Shown: one piece after another, positions 48,101-60,658 of the stretch | How the letters are laid out: every line of letters starts with the position of its first letter | Numbering within the stretch: position 1 is the first letter of the stretch | Source: Helopsaltes ochotensis | Lineage: Eukaryota > Chordata > Aves > Passeriformes > Locustellidae | NCBI GenBank assembly: GCA_013400155.1 | Contig: VXBM01001678.1 | Location: 1-64,000 of the forward strand | Direction: 5' to 3' | Length of the DNA: 64,000 nucleotides | The notes under the pieces: model-generated | What the model saw: the letters and a program-made list of their open reading frames with translations, nothing else | Told to the model about the DNA's origin: nothing | The model's database searches: none | Position numbers and translations under genes: made by a program

Positions 48101-51057
48101 CTTATGACAATAGGAAAACCTATGCTGAATCAAATATTCTTGGGTTTGGGGAAGTTTCTTGGCTGATAAAGTGTGCTCACATTTATCAGATCTGTTATAC
48201 AGTGTGAGGGTGTAGAGGCATGTACGAATTAGATCTAAATTCTACTTTATTCAGATGAATTGGACCAAGGCAGAAATTGTAGAGGAACAAAATACTTCAT
48301 TTCTTATTATATCACCTTTTTAACAAGCTGAGGTGAGAGATCAGAATAGCACAACCCAGATTTATGTGCAGTCTCCTGATTTTATAACTTGGTAATACAA
48401 TAGAAATTGGTAATAGAATTTGGGGGACAGGTGTGGGGGGGAGTTTGTATAAGCCACAGTTTGAAACACTTATAACAAAGTGTTTTCTTATCTCATGCTG
48501 TGAATGAAAGTCTGCCAAGAGTGATAAGAAAGTTCTGTTCATCAGAATCTGTTGACACAGTATTTTTAAAAAAAGTATAATCTTGGATAAGAGTCCTGGG
48601 AGTTCTGGGTTGGTGCCGATTATATTTCATACAAATAAATAATCTGTGGTGACATTTCAGCATTGGTAATATTCCTTTCTCAATATAAATACTTTTAAAC
48701 TTTTTTTAGGGGCTTTAGCAAAAAAACCCCTGTTTGCTGTGTACACATGGATGTGCACTGGGGGAAAAGGGAAAAGCACTGCTCACTATGAAAGAATGCT
48801 GGGGTAATATCTTTTCAATGCTTGCTGGCTTTATAAGTCCTCTAATAAATTACAAAGTAATTTCATCATACTCCATAATTGCATGCTCTTGAAGAAGTAA
48901 GACTTTAGATCCAGGCTGTCTCATGCTCAGAATGCAATGATGTTGTGTATCATACACACCAATTGCACACAAGCAAAATAATGGGCCTGAGGCTGCCAGG
49001 CAGTAATAAATAAAGAGTACATGCTTAGGACCAAGTGCACATTTTATTAGAAAAATGTAATTTGACTCTAGCACACAGGAAAGTTAAATGGTGATTTTTC
49101 AAATTTTTGGGGAGCAGGTTGAAGTAACTTGTTTTGAAGTTTTGTTATCATCGCCGAAATTAGATAATTTGGGATTGACTTCTTAATCCCAGTTAGATAA
49201 GAGCAGCAAAACTGAATTTTCTAAGGCTTGCTGCTTCAAGATAACTCAGTTGGGCTTGGAGAATCCTGAGGAGGGGTGGTTATTTGTGGGGTCTCAGGTC
49301 TGGTCTGGGTGAAGTGTGAAGGATGTGCTTAATAATCCAGTCTTTAACCAAAGTAAAGCAATGACCAAAGCGCTGGTTTTTTACTCGAATTACCAGGATT
49401 GGGGATGAACCATTTTCTTTTAATGTGCACCAGATGTTGTTGCTCTTTCAAGTCATTGACAGCCATTCTGCTGTGAAATACTTGATCAGGGCTGGATCTC
49501 TTTCTCCAACCATTTGTTCTCCCCAGCATGAGGATTTTTACTGTGGCATTATGTCATGCCTAAGGAGAGGAATGGGTTTAGTCACATATGTTTGGGGAGA
49601 AAAAGTTTCTAAAGTTTACATTGCTTTAAAAGAATTCATTCAATTGCTTGAGCCCCAAATTTGGTTATTTGGTGTGATGTTTTCATATAGGCAAAAATAG
49701 GCACACAGATACAAAATAATTCCTATGTAAGGAGCCCAAATTGCCTTTTATGCCACCACAGCCCCTGTTTTAGAGCACACATGTAACATGGGAGACAATA
49801 AATCATTATATTACATTAATAAAATCCTCTTGGCAGTTCACTGGGATTTTATGCATGTAAAAATACTTGATCATCAGTGTTCATTTTCATTTTGAAAATG
49901 GAGTTCTTGGGGAGATGAGAAAAATTCTAAAATAATCAGCTTGCTGTCCTCTCAAGCTCCTCATTAATGTTGAACTTTCATAGTTCTTTAAAGCCAAGAG
50001 ACATCTTGTAGAATGGGAGTTACTTTTCAACCATCTGAGCTAGAAGAAATTAAAAGAACTTGTTTTTTGTGAGACATTCAGATTCTCTATTTTTCATCTC
50101 AGAAAGCAAGGCATAATTCCATCTTCCCAAAAGTTTGCAAATTGATTCATTAGAAGGACAGGCTTTAATTAATTTAAAATGTAATTCATATTTGCTTGGC
50201 TATTAAATCTGAGATATTCTGAAGACTGTGGGAAAATGCCCACTTAAGACTAAAATTAGCTGGTATCACTCTTTATTCCATCTGTGTTCTATTTGACTGC
50301 CAGAATGGGGAAAGAAAATAGAGATAGAAGGTTAGTAGTGGAAGCACTTATTAAAAGCAGTAATTATTGACCTTGGTGGTGTGTCAACAGCGTGTTCAGC
50401 TGCTCCTGAGAAGAACCAAATGTTCAGGGAGGACTTCAATCCCCTCCTGGGCTGTTCTCACCTCAGCAGGGAAATCACAGGATGAGCACTGCCAAAGAAT
50501 GCCAGAACTCCTTTGGATGTTATCTGGTTGTGCTGCTGCTGAGAACTCCTTCTGGGCCTCTTTTGCAGACAGTGCTATGCTAAAGGCATCTCCAGTGCAA
50601 ATGGCCTGGCATGGCTTGTCCTTCACGCTTCTGGAGAGTGGCTGTGTGACCTTGGATGTGCTGGCAGCAAAGCATGCTCTGTCCAGCACTGGCTCTGTGG
50701 TTGAAGGCCATGCTACTCTGGCTCCTCCAGAACAGCGCTGTGAATTCTTCAGCACAGAGACCTTCACAAAAAATGAAGTTTATAAAATCCCTCATATTTC
50801 TTCACATTGTAACTCATTAGTTTACCCACCTTAATGCCATTAAACTAATGCAAGTTTATAAGTTTAAGGTTTTTTAAACTAATGCTAGTTTGTAAGTTAA
50901 ACCTTAGAAGTACATAAGCTTGTAACATCTATAATTAATATACTATTATATATTATATCAAATATTATTTATCCTATTCTATTATTAATATATTTATAAT
51001 TAATAAAAAGGCATCTGAAGGGAGATGTCAGAGGATGGAACAGATTGGACCATTACA
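45171..51057. other. Long single-copy stretch, no gene supported
   Basis: About 5.9 kb of mostly AT-rich DNA. A 155-codon plus-strand open frame at 50367-50834 overlaps a 123-codon frame on the other strand; neither shows a known domain, and this piece is less AT-rich than its surroundings. A 26-bp imperfect tandem duplication follows (listed separately). No mobile element is recognisable. Confidence 0.5.
50841..50900. repeat. 26-bp imperfect duplication, 34-bp period
   Basis: The stretch taaactaatgcaagtttat... at 50841-50866 recurs at 50875-50900 as taaactaatgctagtttgt..., with a few differences. AT-only sequence follows to about 51005. Confidence 0.8.
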
Positions 51058-51290
51058 CATCATGGAATCATGGAATGTTCTGGGATGCAAGAGACCCACC
51101 AGGATCATAGATCCAGCTCCTGTCCCTGCCCAGACCCTCCAACAATCCCCTCTGGGCATCCCTGGCAGCGCTGTCCAAAGGCTCCTGGAGCTCTGGCAGC
51201 CTTGGGGCCGTGCCCATTCCCTGGGGAGCCTGGGCAGTGCCAGCACCCTCTGGGGGAAGCAGAACCTGTCCCTGCTCTGCAGTCTGACCC
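51058..51290 (-). mobile_element. CR1 LINE fragment, reverse
   Basis: Begins 'catggaatcatggaatgttc', the antisense of a CR1 terminus, and continues with 'gacccaccaggatcat', 'cctgtccctgcccagaccc' and 'ggcagcgctgtccaaaggc'. It matches, in reverse, the 3' part of the CR1 at 34604, so both belong to one subfamily. About 230 bp remain. Confidence 0.88.
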
Positions 51291-53295
51291 AAAAAGGTTT
51301 CCCTTGGAAACTGGCCCTGGGGAGGAACTAGAGGGCTGCTGGTAGAAGAATTATGGCTGGAACCTCAGTGCCAGGGGGAGATTTTTCAGGAAAAGGTTTT
51401 TCCTGATACCCAAAAAGATCATGGAGGTGGATTGTCACAAGGAATCTAAATGTGCTTTTATAAGGAGAGGGGAAGTTTAGGGTGGGTTTTAGCTGTGAAG
51501 CTGAAGAGGTTCACTGGCTCAGGGAAGGAGCAAGGCAATCTGAAGCTTTCTGAAGTTAAACCTTGCTTGTGCTTTGTTAATTCCTACACATTCCTCATCC
51601 CACCATTTAACACAGAAAGTGGTATCCTTCCAACATTGATTTTCCATATCTTGACAAACATAGTCATACTTAGAGTGTTCAATCTCTACATTTTACATGA
51701 ATATAACTCATATTCTTTTTTCCTTTGGGAACAGAGCAGGAGAGCATCCTGCCTTTCCTTGCTTGGCTTGGGACCACAAAAGTGCTGTGAAAGCTGATCA
51801 GAGGATTGCTTGTTTTTTCCAATTCACACCAACCAGCACAATTGGAGAAAACAGGTTAGAGATAAATTTAGCATTCTCAGGGAAATTAATATGCTCAGCC
51901 TCTCTAGAAAATGTATTACTTTGCTTTCATTTAAGATGAAAATAAAAGCACCTTAAAGACATTATTCATATGCAGTTTTAGTGTGTGTGAAATTTATGTT
52001 TCTCCATTACATGGCATTCTGCTTCATTTTTTAACCTCGAGAGTCTCTGCTATAAAGGTGGAGTTAATTTCCAACACTGGAAATTTCACTGGGTTTGATT
52101 ATCTATTGCATTTTATCATAAAAATTTCTATGATCTCAGCTGCCTATTAACTATGGACCTGGGTGAGTGAGGAAAAGCCATCAGGTGATATCATCATCAA
52201 GTTAGATTCCAGCTGTACTGATATAAAATAGAACATATTTATTGTGGGAAATGTCAAACAAATAGCTGTGAGCTGGAAAACATTTTCTTACTATTTCTGA
52301 TATTTATAAAGAAATATGACCAAATATTTGAAAAGCCATAGTTCTTTACGACTTTTTTCCTGAGGTGACATGTTATAACACCAGGCCTATATGGTACTTC
52401 TTGCAGCAAATTGCAGCCTGATGTCTTAAATTATAGACCAAATTACATGTCAAGTGAAATTTAAACAATACCATGTCTTTTTCTTTTAAAAATCCACTAC
52501 CTGGAGCTGGAGAGCTTTACAGATTTAACCTCCTGGAAGATCCTAAAGACATTTAAAAATCACTAAACTTGTATGCACATTACCATACTCCAAGCATTAA
52601 GAGTAGTTTACATCAAAATTTTAAATGTGCACTAGCATTTTTTTGAGGTGAAGGTGAAATTAAAGTATTCAGTTATTTGGCTTTTTGCTTCCAAACATGA
52701 TTTCACTGCATAAGTAATTCCTCACCAGGATGAAACATTGCAATCAGATGTAGAAGACAGAGAAGGAAATATATAAACAAGAGAAAAACAGGCAGGAATA
52801 GGCAGACCAGATGGGGAGAGCAATGTGTTTTCCATTATTCTGGTATTTCAGGATATTTTGTTTCCCAATCCAACCATTGAATGCTCCTCATAAGCACTGT
52901 AACTTCTGCCTTTGCCCCAGGGCCCTATTTTGCAGTCTAACTATACTTTCAAAAATATTTACTTCTCCCTGTGAGCTTTTACCCTGTGAAACATTTCCTG
53001 GTATAATAAAAAACTCTTCAGAAAGCTGTCTACAGAGAAACTGATCAGAACACCTCTTTTCCTGTTCATTCTTGTCAAAATCATACTCGGCTATGAATTT
53101 CCTTAAGAATTACTAAGTAGCAATTTAACCCAGAAAGCACTTTTATAAAATGCTGACAGATATGAAAAATGCCTTAAAAAGGTAATTTTGAAGTGTCTTA
53201 TTTCAAAAAAACTTTCATTCCTAAATACGTGTTTTGTTTAAATTTATAATTCTTTTATATTCACGACATAAGCATAAAATTGTTCCACTGCAGCA

Positions 53296-53296
<1 letters not shown>
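51291..53296. other. Single-copy spacer, no gene seen
   Basis: About 2 kb of AT-rich DNA. A 115-codon open frame at 51450-51797 has no recognisable domain. No mobile element recognised. Confidence 0.5.

Positions 53297-53358
<62 letters not shown>
53297..53358. repeat. 62-bp poly(A) tract
   Basis: A pure A run, followed by a shorter A-rich stretch with C interruptions to about 53393. The sequence before it (cataaaattgttccactgca) has only a weak ATAAAA-like signal and no coding remnant, so I do not call a processed pseudogene. The length may be imprecise in the assembly. Confidence 0.95.
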
Positions 53359-53360
<2 letters not shown>

Positions 53361-54510
53361 AAAAAACCCCACAAAACAAGAAGAAAAAAAAAGGAATTTT
53401 GGTATAGAAAACTAGATTTAGGCAGTAAAAATGGGACTATGTTTGTGAAACAAAAAACCCTAATCTTTTGAGGTTATGATGGTATTGATATTTTGATATA
53501 GAATTTATAATAGAAAGATTTTCCTCACTGCTTGTATTTACAGAAGACTGGTGCATATATTGAGGTGGAGGAATACATTTAAGAAAAGAAAAAATCCAAT
53601 CTTCCTACAAAATGCCAAATTTTTACTTCGTCCAATTTTTTGCTATAATAGTCTTTAAAAATTATATTATTGTTTATGTAGTGCTATTAATTTCATTCAA
53701 CATTTTCACTTTATGGGTAGGATAATTTAGTGATCAACGTTTTCGGGTGTGACCTTAATCCAGTTCTTGACTGAATTAGGGTGTGTCATTGGAAAAGTCT
53801 AATAAACAGAACCCAGATTTTTTATTCAGCAATCCTATTATTGAATCACTGATGAGTAGAAGTAATTCAAAAGGTGTCTGCAATTATAAATTGCTTTCCA
53901 GATACAAATTTGGATGTATAAAATACAAATATGAGGAAATACACTGCATTTTTATTAGAGAACCAGTCCCTGGCTGTCAGAGTGATCCAGTTTTAAGAGG
54001 ACTGAGGTTGTTCAGCTCTCAGGGAAGTTGTAGAGAGCCGATGCTAATGGCAGTGGTCACATTTGATGATGAAAACACAGGCTCCAGGAGGCTTCTCCTG
54101 TGTGTTCAGTTTAGAATGTCAGCCTTAATCAGCATTGCTACTGGCAGAGCCCTGGACTCACTCAGAGATCCTGGGGAATAGGAAGGGAAAAGGATGGTGG
54201 AATCTGCTTGGGTTTTGCCCACCCCATCTGTGTGTGTGGTCTTGTCCTCTCCTTGTGGCAGGCTTGGGTGCTACAGCAAATCTCCAGTTCAGCAGCTCCC
54301 CAGGCAGGGACAGACCCCACTTCCCTCTGGACTGGGGCCGTGGTGGCAGTGCCTGGCAGCACAGGAGGAGGAATCCACAGATCCGAGGGAATCTCTTTGC
54401 TGCCAAATCAATTTTCTTGGTTTGTGTTAACATTTCCATAATAAAAAGTTGATCTGCAGGAAAAGGAAGCAGTTTTTAGGGTTTTATTAAAATATAAAGT
54501 AGAAAAAATA
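53359..54510. other. Single-copy spacer, no gene seen
   Basis: About 1.1 kb. A 132-codon open frame at 53783-54181 and several overlapping frames near 54135-54452 on both strands show no recognisable domain. No mobile element recognised. Confidence 0.45.
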
Positions 54511-54584
54511 GAAAAATGGGAAAAAATGGGAAAAAATGGGAAAAAATGGGAAAAAATGGGAAAAAATGGGAAAAAATGGATGGG
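54511..54584. repeat. Decamer tandem repeat (aaaaaatggg)n
   Basis: About seven copies of aaaaaatggg, the last two slightly changed. It directly abuts the family A copy 4 LTR. The right flank of that LTR, atggggaagagagg, looks like the continuation of the same locus, so the LTR entered at the edge of the array. Confidence 0.95.
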
Positions 54585-54627
54585 TGAAAAGGGTTAAAAC
54601 TCATAACCAGGCAGAAACACCAAAAGA
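54585..54627 (-). other. LTR 3' extension with tRNA-Val PBS-like stretch (copy 4)
   Basis: The minus strand of 54605-54622 reads TGGTGTTTCTGCCTGGTT, matching 16 of 18 bases of the expected tRNA-Val primer site. The extension is 43 bp long, as in copy 1, and lies inside the perfect atggg target duplication. Confidence 0.68.
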
Positions 54628-55711
54628 TGTAGTGGTTTCATGTTTGCCAAATTTTGTCTGCTAAATTTTTAGTGTAGTGGTGCAAAATAATTTCTTAGTG
54701 TGGAATAGCGTTAGAGTAAAGGCAAAACAGGCTCAACGTAAAAGATTAAAAAAAAAAAAAGTTAGATTTTTTAACACGCATTAAAAAGAGAAAAAAAAAA
54801 TTGAAATCTCTCAAAAGTACCACCCTTCTCCATACTAAAGTTTACTTTCCCACAAACAATGTAAAGAGACAGAGCTCAGAAACTCCAAGTCAGTACCACC
54901 CACAAAATAGTATTTTGATTCAGTCCCTTAAAGAGAGGAGTCTCTCCCATCATTACGGTAACTTTACACAAGAGACGCAGTCTGTGGCTCCCAATCCCAC
55001 AAAGCAGCCCGCCTGGGAATCTGCAATTGTGGAAACGTCCCAAAACCCCAAAACCAGCAGCCTTTACTATGGCTCCATATGGGCCGTGGGCCTCTGCTGG
55101 CGTTTCACCTTTTTAAAAGATGCATAGCTCCACAACAAAAGGCTTTTTCATCTTCAGGAAACAAAGATCTTCATTTTTCCTGGTGCCAGAGTTTCTTCTC
55201 ATCTCACTCTGTTCAAATAGCTCATAGGATCACCAGATCACAGTTTTTTAGTCCAAAATTCACTTGAATAAATCAACTACCCTTTGCTTGGAAACTATAG
55301 AACATCTCCCCAATTCAAAGTTCACAATTTAAAGGAATATTACAGTCTTTTCCAGGGGAACCCAGGGGGCATTCCCTGGGCCCAGGGCTCTCCCCCCTCC
55401 CTCCCCCTCCGAGTTGTCAGGCTCGGTGGTGGGGGCGGAAGCTCGGCTCAGCCCCACCAGGGCTCCAACCGCGACTGGGCCCGGCCGAACCCAGCCAGGC
55501 CTGACCCATCTTTCCAGGGCAGGGGGGCCCAAGCCCACACTGCCACCCCCTGCCCGACCACAGCCAAAGAGAGACTGCACCCAGAGATTTCCCCGTATTT
55601 AAGGTCAGTTTTACCAGAGATGTACACCTGCATCCCACTGGCCAATCCGGCCGTCAATTCCAAAGTAGATCACCAACTGGCCTGTTTTACCATCTGTGCT
55701 AAACCAATACA
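54585..55711 (-). mobile_element. Solo LTR, family A copy 4 (long-ended, internal deletion), reverse
   Basis: On the minus strand this unit starts TGTATTGGTTTAGCAC and ends AACCCTTTTCA. It is flanked by a perfect 5-bp duplication, atggg (54580-54584 and 55712-55716). At 1,127 bp it is about 370 bp shorter than copies 1-3: a deletion joins the leader ('cccctggaaaa') to the 'gactgtaatattcc' block at about 55345, removing the conserved block seen at 7267-7350 in copy 1. The polyadenylation signal is mutated: the AATAAA position reads AAAAAA on the minus strand. The tRNA-Val-like extension is present at its 3' end. Confidence 0.92.
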
Positions 55712-55716
55712 ATGGG

Positions 55717-56656
55717 GAAGAGAGGAAAAAGAATCTTGAACATGTTTGTGTGTTTGCGTATTTATTGAAACAGCTTTGTGTCTCATTCTGGAGGTAATGT
55801 TGTACAAATTTTTTCTATAGACGTAATTTATGAAAAAATATGTTCCAAATTAGATGGATTCTGGAAAGGTGGTACAGGGCCTGCTTTCTAGAATAAAAAC
55901 ATCTCTCATAGGTCCCTCAGTGCTTCAGCCCAGTAACACTCCATTGTGGTCATGGGCTCTCTGTGCTGATGATGGGTAAACTGAGTGGAAAGAAAGAAAC
56001 CTCAATCCTTGCAGGTCCCTAAAGATTTCCAAAAAAAGATCCTGGAGCCAGGCATGCAGAGTCAGAAGAGCACAAAATCATTTTCTAGCAGTCTCTTGCA
56101 GGGAAGGTCAGCTGGAAGGGAGCTCCAGCCTCCTGCTCCCCAGGCTGGCAGGACGGCCCCTCGACCTCACTGCCTCTGGAAGGTTTCCCTCTGAACAGCT
56201 TTGGAAGTCAAAGCTTTGCATACAAATATTATAAGTCAGACTGTACAAGGGGCATGAGACAGGCTTGACTGTTGTTGTTTGGTTTTGGTTTTTTTTAATA
56301 TCAGATGATAGAAACTAAAAATGTCAGGGAAAAGAATTTCAGTGAACAAAAATAGCAAGAGATCAAGAAGAGAAGAAGTTGGACAAGCAAGATACAGTGG
56401 AAGGAAATGAATACAGACCTGGAAAATATCTCTCTGGTCAGCCCAGTTTCCAGGGCTCATGGGGAGTTGAGATTAAAATGTCTAAAACAGAAACAGAATT
56501 TTCATCTTATGATACAGAAAACAACAGGCTGGAGCAATCAGACCGGAACGTCTCCTTTGTAAGTTAAATTCATGGCATAGCTCCAGAGCATTCCAGGAGA
56601 GCCTGTAGATTTCTATTACAGATTTTTAATAGCTCTTTTGACAATGCATGAGGGAT
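55717..56656. other. Single-copy spacer, no gene seen
   Basis: About 0.9 kb without a recognisable exon or element. Confidence 0.5.
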
Positions 56657-57020
56657 TGGAGTATCGTGGTATTAGCACAGCAAGAACCACGCAGGACACT
56701 TGATGAGGAGAAGGATCCAAAAAAGGGGCTTTTAGTTTATTCTTTTTTCCTTAAATAGACCTCAGGTCCATGCCAGGGATTGGATGAGAGGGTGAACACC
56801 TCTCATCCCCACTGGCCCAGCTGACGGTCAGTCAGTGCAATTTGCATCCAAAGGTATGTGATATTTACCAATCCATTTCCCAAACAAACCTTATCTTACA
56901 CATAACACCAGCATGAGAAAGGCAAAGCACTACCTAAACATTGAGGATTCTGACTCCATTCTAATAGCTAAGAAACACATCAGAAAGGCTGCAAAAATCA
57001 GGGCAACAATTGGAGCAACA
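56657..57020 (-). mobile_element. Possible short solo LTR, reverse
   Basis: On the minus strand a unit starting TGTTGCTCCAATTG and ending CGATACTCCA has a TATA-like TATTTAAG (plus-strand CTTAAATA, 56750-56757) and an AATAAA signal (plus-strand TTTATT, 56736-56741) close together. The flanks are gggat (56652-56656) and gggtt (57021-57025), a 5-bp duplication with one mismatch. The layout fits a small LTR with a very short R region, but the ends were chosen to fit the duplication, so the call is tentative. Confidence 0.4.
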
Positions 57021-58982
57021 GGGTTGCAACCTTTTTTAAAATTCCTGTTTTGAGAGATTCTTAGTGAGCCAGGAATAGAGTTTGAGAAGATTTAACTCTT
57101 CAGGAGCACAGATGTCAAGAGTGATAAATAAAGGATGATATCACCAAGCAGCAGGTCACACAGCGGGTATGTTGATAAAATCTACTATGACATTCTCCCA
57201 AATGGAGTTTGTGGGCATTAGAGAAACTTTTGGAACCATGGACAGTGCCAAACCTAAGGATTCACACCTTCTGAAGATGCATGTGGAGGGAGGTGTTCAT
57301 CTTTGAAGTTCAACTGATCAATGAGAAGGTTGAAAGTGGTCATGAACACCTGACTAAAAATGTTTAGATGTTTAACATTATACATAATTCTGAGCCCAAA
57401 GCACAAGCAAAAAGTTAAATTTATCAGCCTATACAACTGTATATCATAACATGAAAGAGAAGGTACAGATCTTCATACACTTGAAAGGATTTTTAACATC
57501 TTTATGCTTATACTTGGGACTATCTCTGAAAAATCTGAATTTTTAAGGGCTGAAAATGTTGTCTGGTTAGGTCGAGATGTCTCAAAATTAGACACAAATA
57601 AATTAAAACAGTCATGACTTTTATGTGTCCCTATAACCCATCTGGGGCAAACACTGATAATTTAATTTTAATGATTCCTATATTCAGTGATGCAGCCACT
57701 GCTTACCTGGTATTGCCATGAGACAAAGATGCCTATTTTTCTGTTGACATAATCAAGATTTATTTGAATTCCTGTCTCTAAAAATATGATTAAGAGATGT
57801 ACACTGGGAGTCCTCAAAGAGATTGTTCATAAAAATAAAGGCAAGTGATGATTGGCTAAGTATTTTAAAAATCCAGATGAGTAATTACCTTTAACTGGGG
57901 GTAAAGGTGAGTAGGGCTTGTGTTTTTAAATCTACTATGCCCTGCACTGAGGGGATTTCCTTTATTATCCTTGAAAGCCTCTGTGTTTTCTAATAAATTT
58001 AACAATAAATGGATTTGTGTGTTTCTCCCGTGTCTGAATTCAATAGGGTCACATGTAGGATGAAATTAAAGTTCTGCTACCTATTTAACCTCATAATGCC
58101 TTTGAAGTACATGTAAAAAGTAAAACTCCTCTCTATGTACTGACAGCACACTTGGGGTAATATATTCACATCTTAACTTGGAACCAGATCTGATGTTTTA
58201 AATGATTAAATGTTAAATCTGGTATTTACACTTGGACTGTGCAAAAGTCAAAGGGAACAATTTGTCAGCTCATTCATATTTTGCTTCTGAAGCCAGTTAA
58301 CTAATCAGTCTAACAGTGAAAGAAGTAAGATAAATGGAGGCCATTCCATTATGTAGAAAAGTGTACATGAAGATAAATTTTTCACATTTTGCTTCATTTC
58401 ATCTGCAGTTATCAGGGTCGTAATTGCTTCTGAGCACTCAAGGTGCTCTTCATCTTGCTTCTATGATCTGAAGGGTTCAAGCTCTTTTGGCAGACCAGTG
58501 GCCTGAAGCCCTGGAATTTTTTGCATTCCTTTTTCTCTATGCTAATTTAGAAAAAAAGCCTCTGTGTTTTTATTACAGGGAACTTGCCAAAGAAACTCAC
58601 TGTGTAAGACAGCAGTTTCTGTTAGAAACAAGCTTGCATATAGTAAATCCTGAGCAAATTGCACCTTTCTACAATTGCTAGTAGAGTTCCCATTAGTTTA
58701 TATTAAAAATATGCCATAATCTAAGCTAAAATAGCTTGCAGTGATTTCTTTCTCTGCCATGGCTTCTCCTTATTTAAGGAATAATGGGGTCATCCCCTTT
58801 GCCTCAACAAAAACCTGCAAGAGGCCCATGAGAGTCATCAGGTGTTTCGCATGACCAAGATTATGATATGCAAAACCCTAAAAGCTATAGGCTAAGGTGT
58901 TAAAAATCTGATTACTTTGAAAAGGGAGTAAGGAGTCCTGTGTGAAATACAGTCTTGACTCTTTACTGCATCATTTGCTGCA
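57021..58982. other. Single-copy spacer, no gene seen
   Basis: About 2 kb of AT-rich DNA without recognisable exon or repeat. Confidence 0.5.
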
Positions 58983-59539
58983 TTGCCCAGATGGGCAAGA
59001 AGGGCAATGGCACCTTGCCTGTGTCAAAAATGCTGTGACCAGCAGGACCAGGGCACTGGTGAGGTCACACCTTGAGGACTGTGTCCAGTTCTGAGCCCTT
59101 CAATTCAGGACAAGAGACCTGGAGCATGTCCAGGGCAAGGAACAGAGCTGGGGAAGGGAATGGAGCCCCAGGAGAGGCTGAAGGAGCTGGGAAAGGGGCT
59201 CAGCCTGGAGAAAAGGAGGCTCAGGGAGGACCTTGTAGCTCTGCACAACTCCCTGACAGGAGGGGACAGCCGGGGGGGTCGGGCTCTGCTCCCAGGGAAC
59301 AGGAGGAGAGGGAACGGCCTCAGGCTGGGTCAGGGGAGGCTCAGGTTGGAGAGCAGCAGGAATTTCTGCATAGAAAGGATGCTCAGGCCTTGGCAGGGGC
59401 TGCCCAAGGAGGTTTGGAGAGTCCATCCCTGGAGGTGGCACTCAGAGCTCTGGCCTGGGGACAAGGTGGGGATCGGGCACAGCCGGGACCCCATGGCCTG
59501 GGAGGTTTTTCCAGCATCATTGATTCTGGGATTCTCTGA
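58983..59539 (+). mobile_element. CR1 LINE 3' fragment
   Basis: Sense-orientation CR1 beginning with 'gcccagatgggcaagaagg' (the 'AQ.AKK.NG' stretch of the reverse transcriptase). It continues with 'gcactggtgaggtcacacc', 'ctgaaggagctgggaaagg', 'caactccctgacaggagg' and 'ccatccctggaggtggcac' to 'attctgggattctctga'. About 560 bp remain and the frame is broken, although a 155-codon open frame runs across it in another phase. It is a distinct CR1 subtype from those at 17019 and 34604. Confidence 0.92.
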
Positions 59540-60658
59540 CCATGTTGTGTTTCTTTACTGTCAACTCTTTAAAGCCTAAGGGAAAATGCCAGCTTTTCTG
59601 AAAGAGTCTCTCCCTCTGTAAACACTGAACAATTTTCTGACTAAATTAATTATAATGGCACTGTTGGCCACGTACGTAGAATCCTCATTAGTGTTTGTTA
59701 TCTGATTCTGGTGATTTTTATGATGGATAAGCATCCAAACAGATAAGTAGACCCAGAGCAGCTGCATTAAAATTGTTGTAAAAGATACCCAGATTTTCTC
59801 AGCTAGATTACTGCAGTGGTAGACTGAGAGATTCTTAAATAGGCATGGTCCTTTTGGCACCCTGTGCACTTCAAAAAGAATTTTATTATACAAACCCCTC
59901 AGCTTTGTGCCAAAGGAATACAGGAGTGGAACTCGTTTTCTTTCTTTTATGGTTTGTCAGAAATTTCATGAAGTTTCATGGCAAGTTTCCAAGCACTCCA
60001 GCTGCTGCAGGAAATAAATTGCTAAACAATGAGCTCAGAAAGGTAAATGCATGCATGATGTTCTTAAAATACTAATGCTAACTAGGTTTAACTCAGAATT
60101 TCAAAACCCACATAATTTTTTGAGTTTTAAGGCTCTGCAGGCCTTTTTAAAAACCCCAGAAGTTTAAATCAACATATTCTGCTGGCAGTAGATTTCATAT
60201 TAGCCAAAGATGATGGGACGTCAAATACTTTTATAGTTACAGAGTGAATTTAATTAATAATTTTTCATAAACATAAGGTTTATTTTCTTAACTAGCAAAT
60301 TTAATTCAATTACCAGGAGTTTAATTTCTTCTTTTATACGGTAAATTTGAGTAACTTTCAAGCTTGGTGGTTTTTTCCCCCCTCAAGAAATCAAACTTGG
60401 ATTCGATGATCTCATCCTTTCTAATCCTGTAATTGCAATATTCAGTCAAGTCAGAAAAGTATTCTTCTGGAAAATTTGACAGGATAACAAAGGAGGGTGT
60501 CCTCGAAAAGATTTTGTGATTTGAATTTCTTGCTCCTGAATATTCCCATGCTCCCCTCAGTTTATCTCTGCTGTTGTCTAATGGAAGCTCATCATTGACA
60601 GAATGTTCCTGGATTTCTTTCCTTCCAACTTTTTTCAAAGTTTTGCCACAAGAATTTT
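59540..60658. other. Single-copy spacer, no gene seen
   Basis: About 1.1 kb of AT-rich DNA. Open frames of about 105 codons on the minus strand (59576-59893 and 60321-60638) carry no recognisable domain; the second is lysine- and glutamate-rich but short and isolated. Confidence 0.5.

Noticed and set aside
53297..53358. Poly(A) run as the tail of a processed pseudogene
   Set aside because: No clear polyadenylation signal, coding remnant or flanking duplication could be seen.
53280..53471. Open frame encoding poly-lysine
   Set aside because: It is a translation of the poly(A) tract.
59072..59579. 155- and 139-codon plus-strand frames
   Set aside because: They fall within a CR1 fragment and are not supported as host exons.
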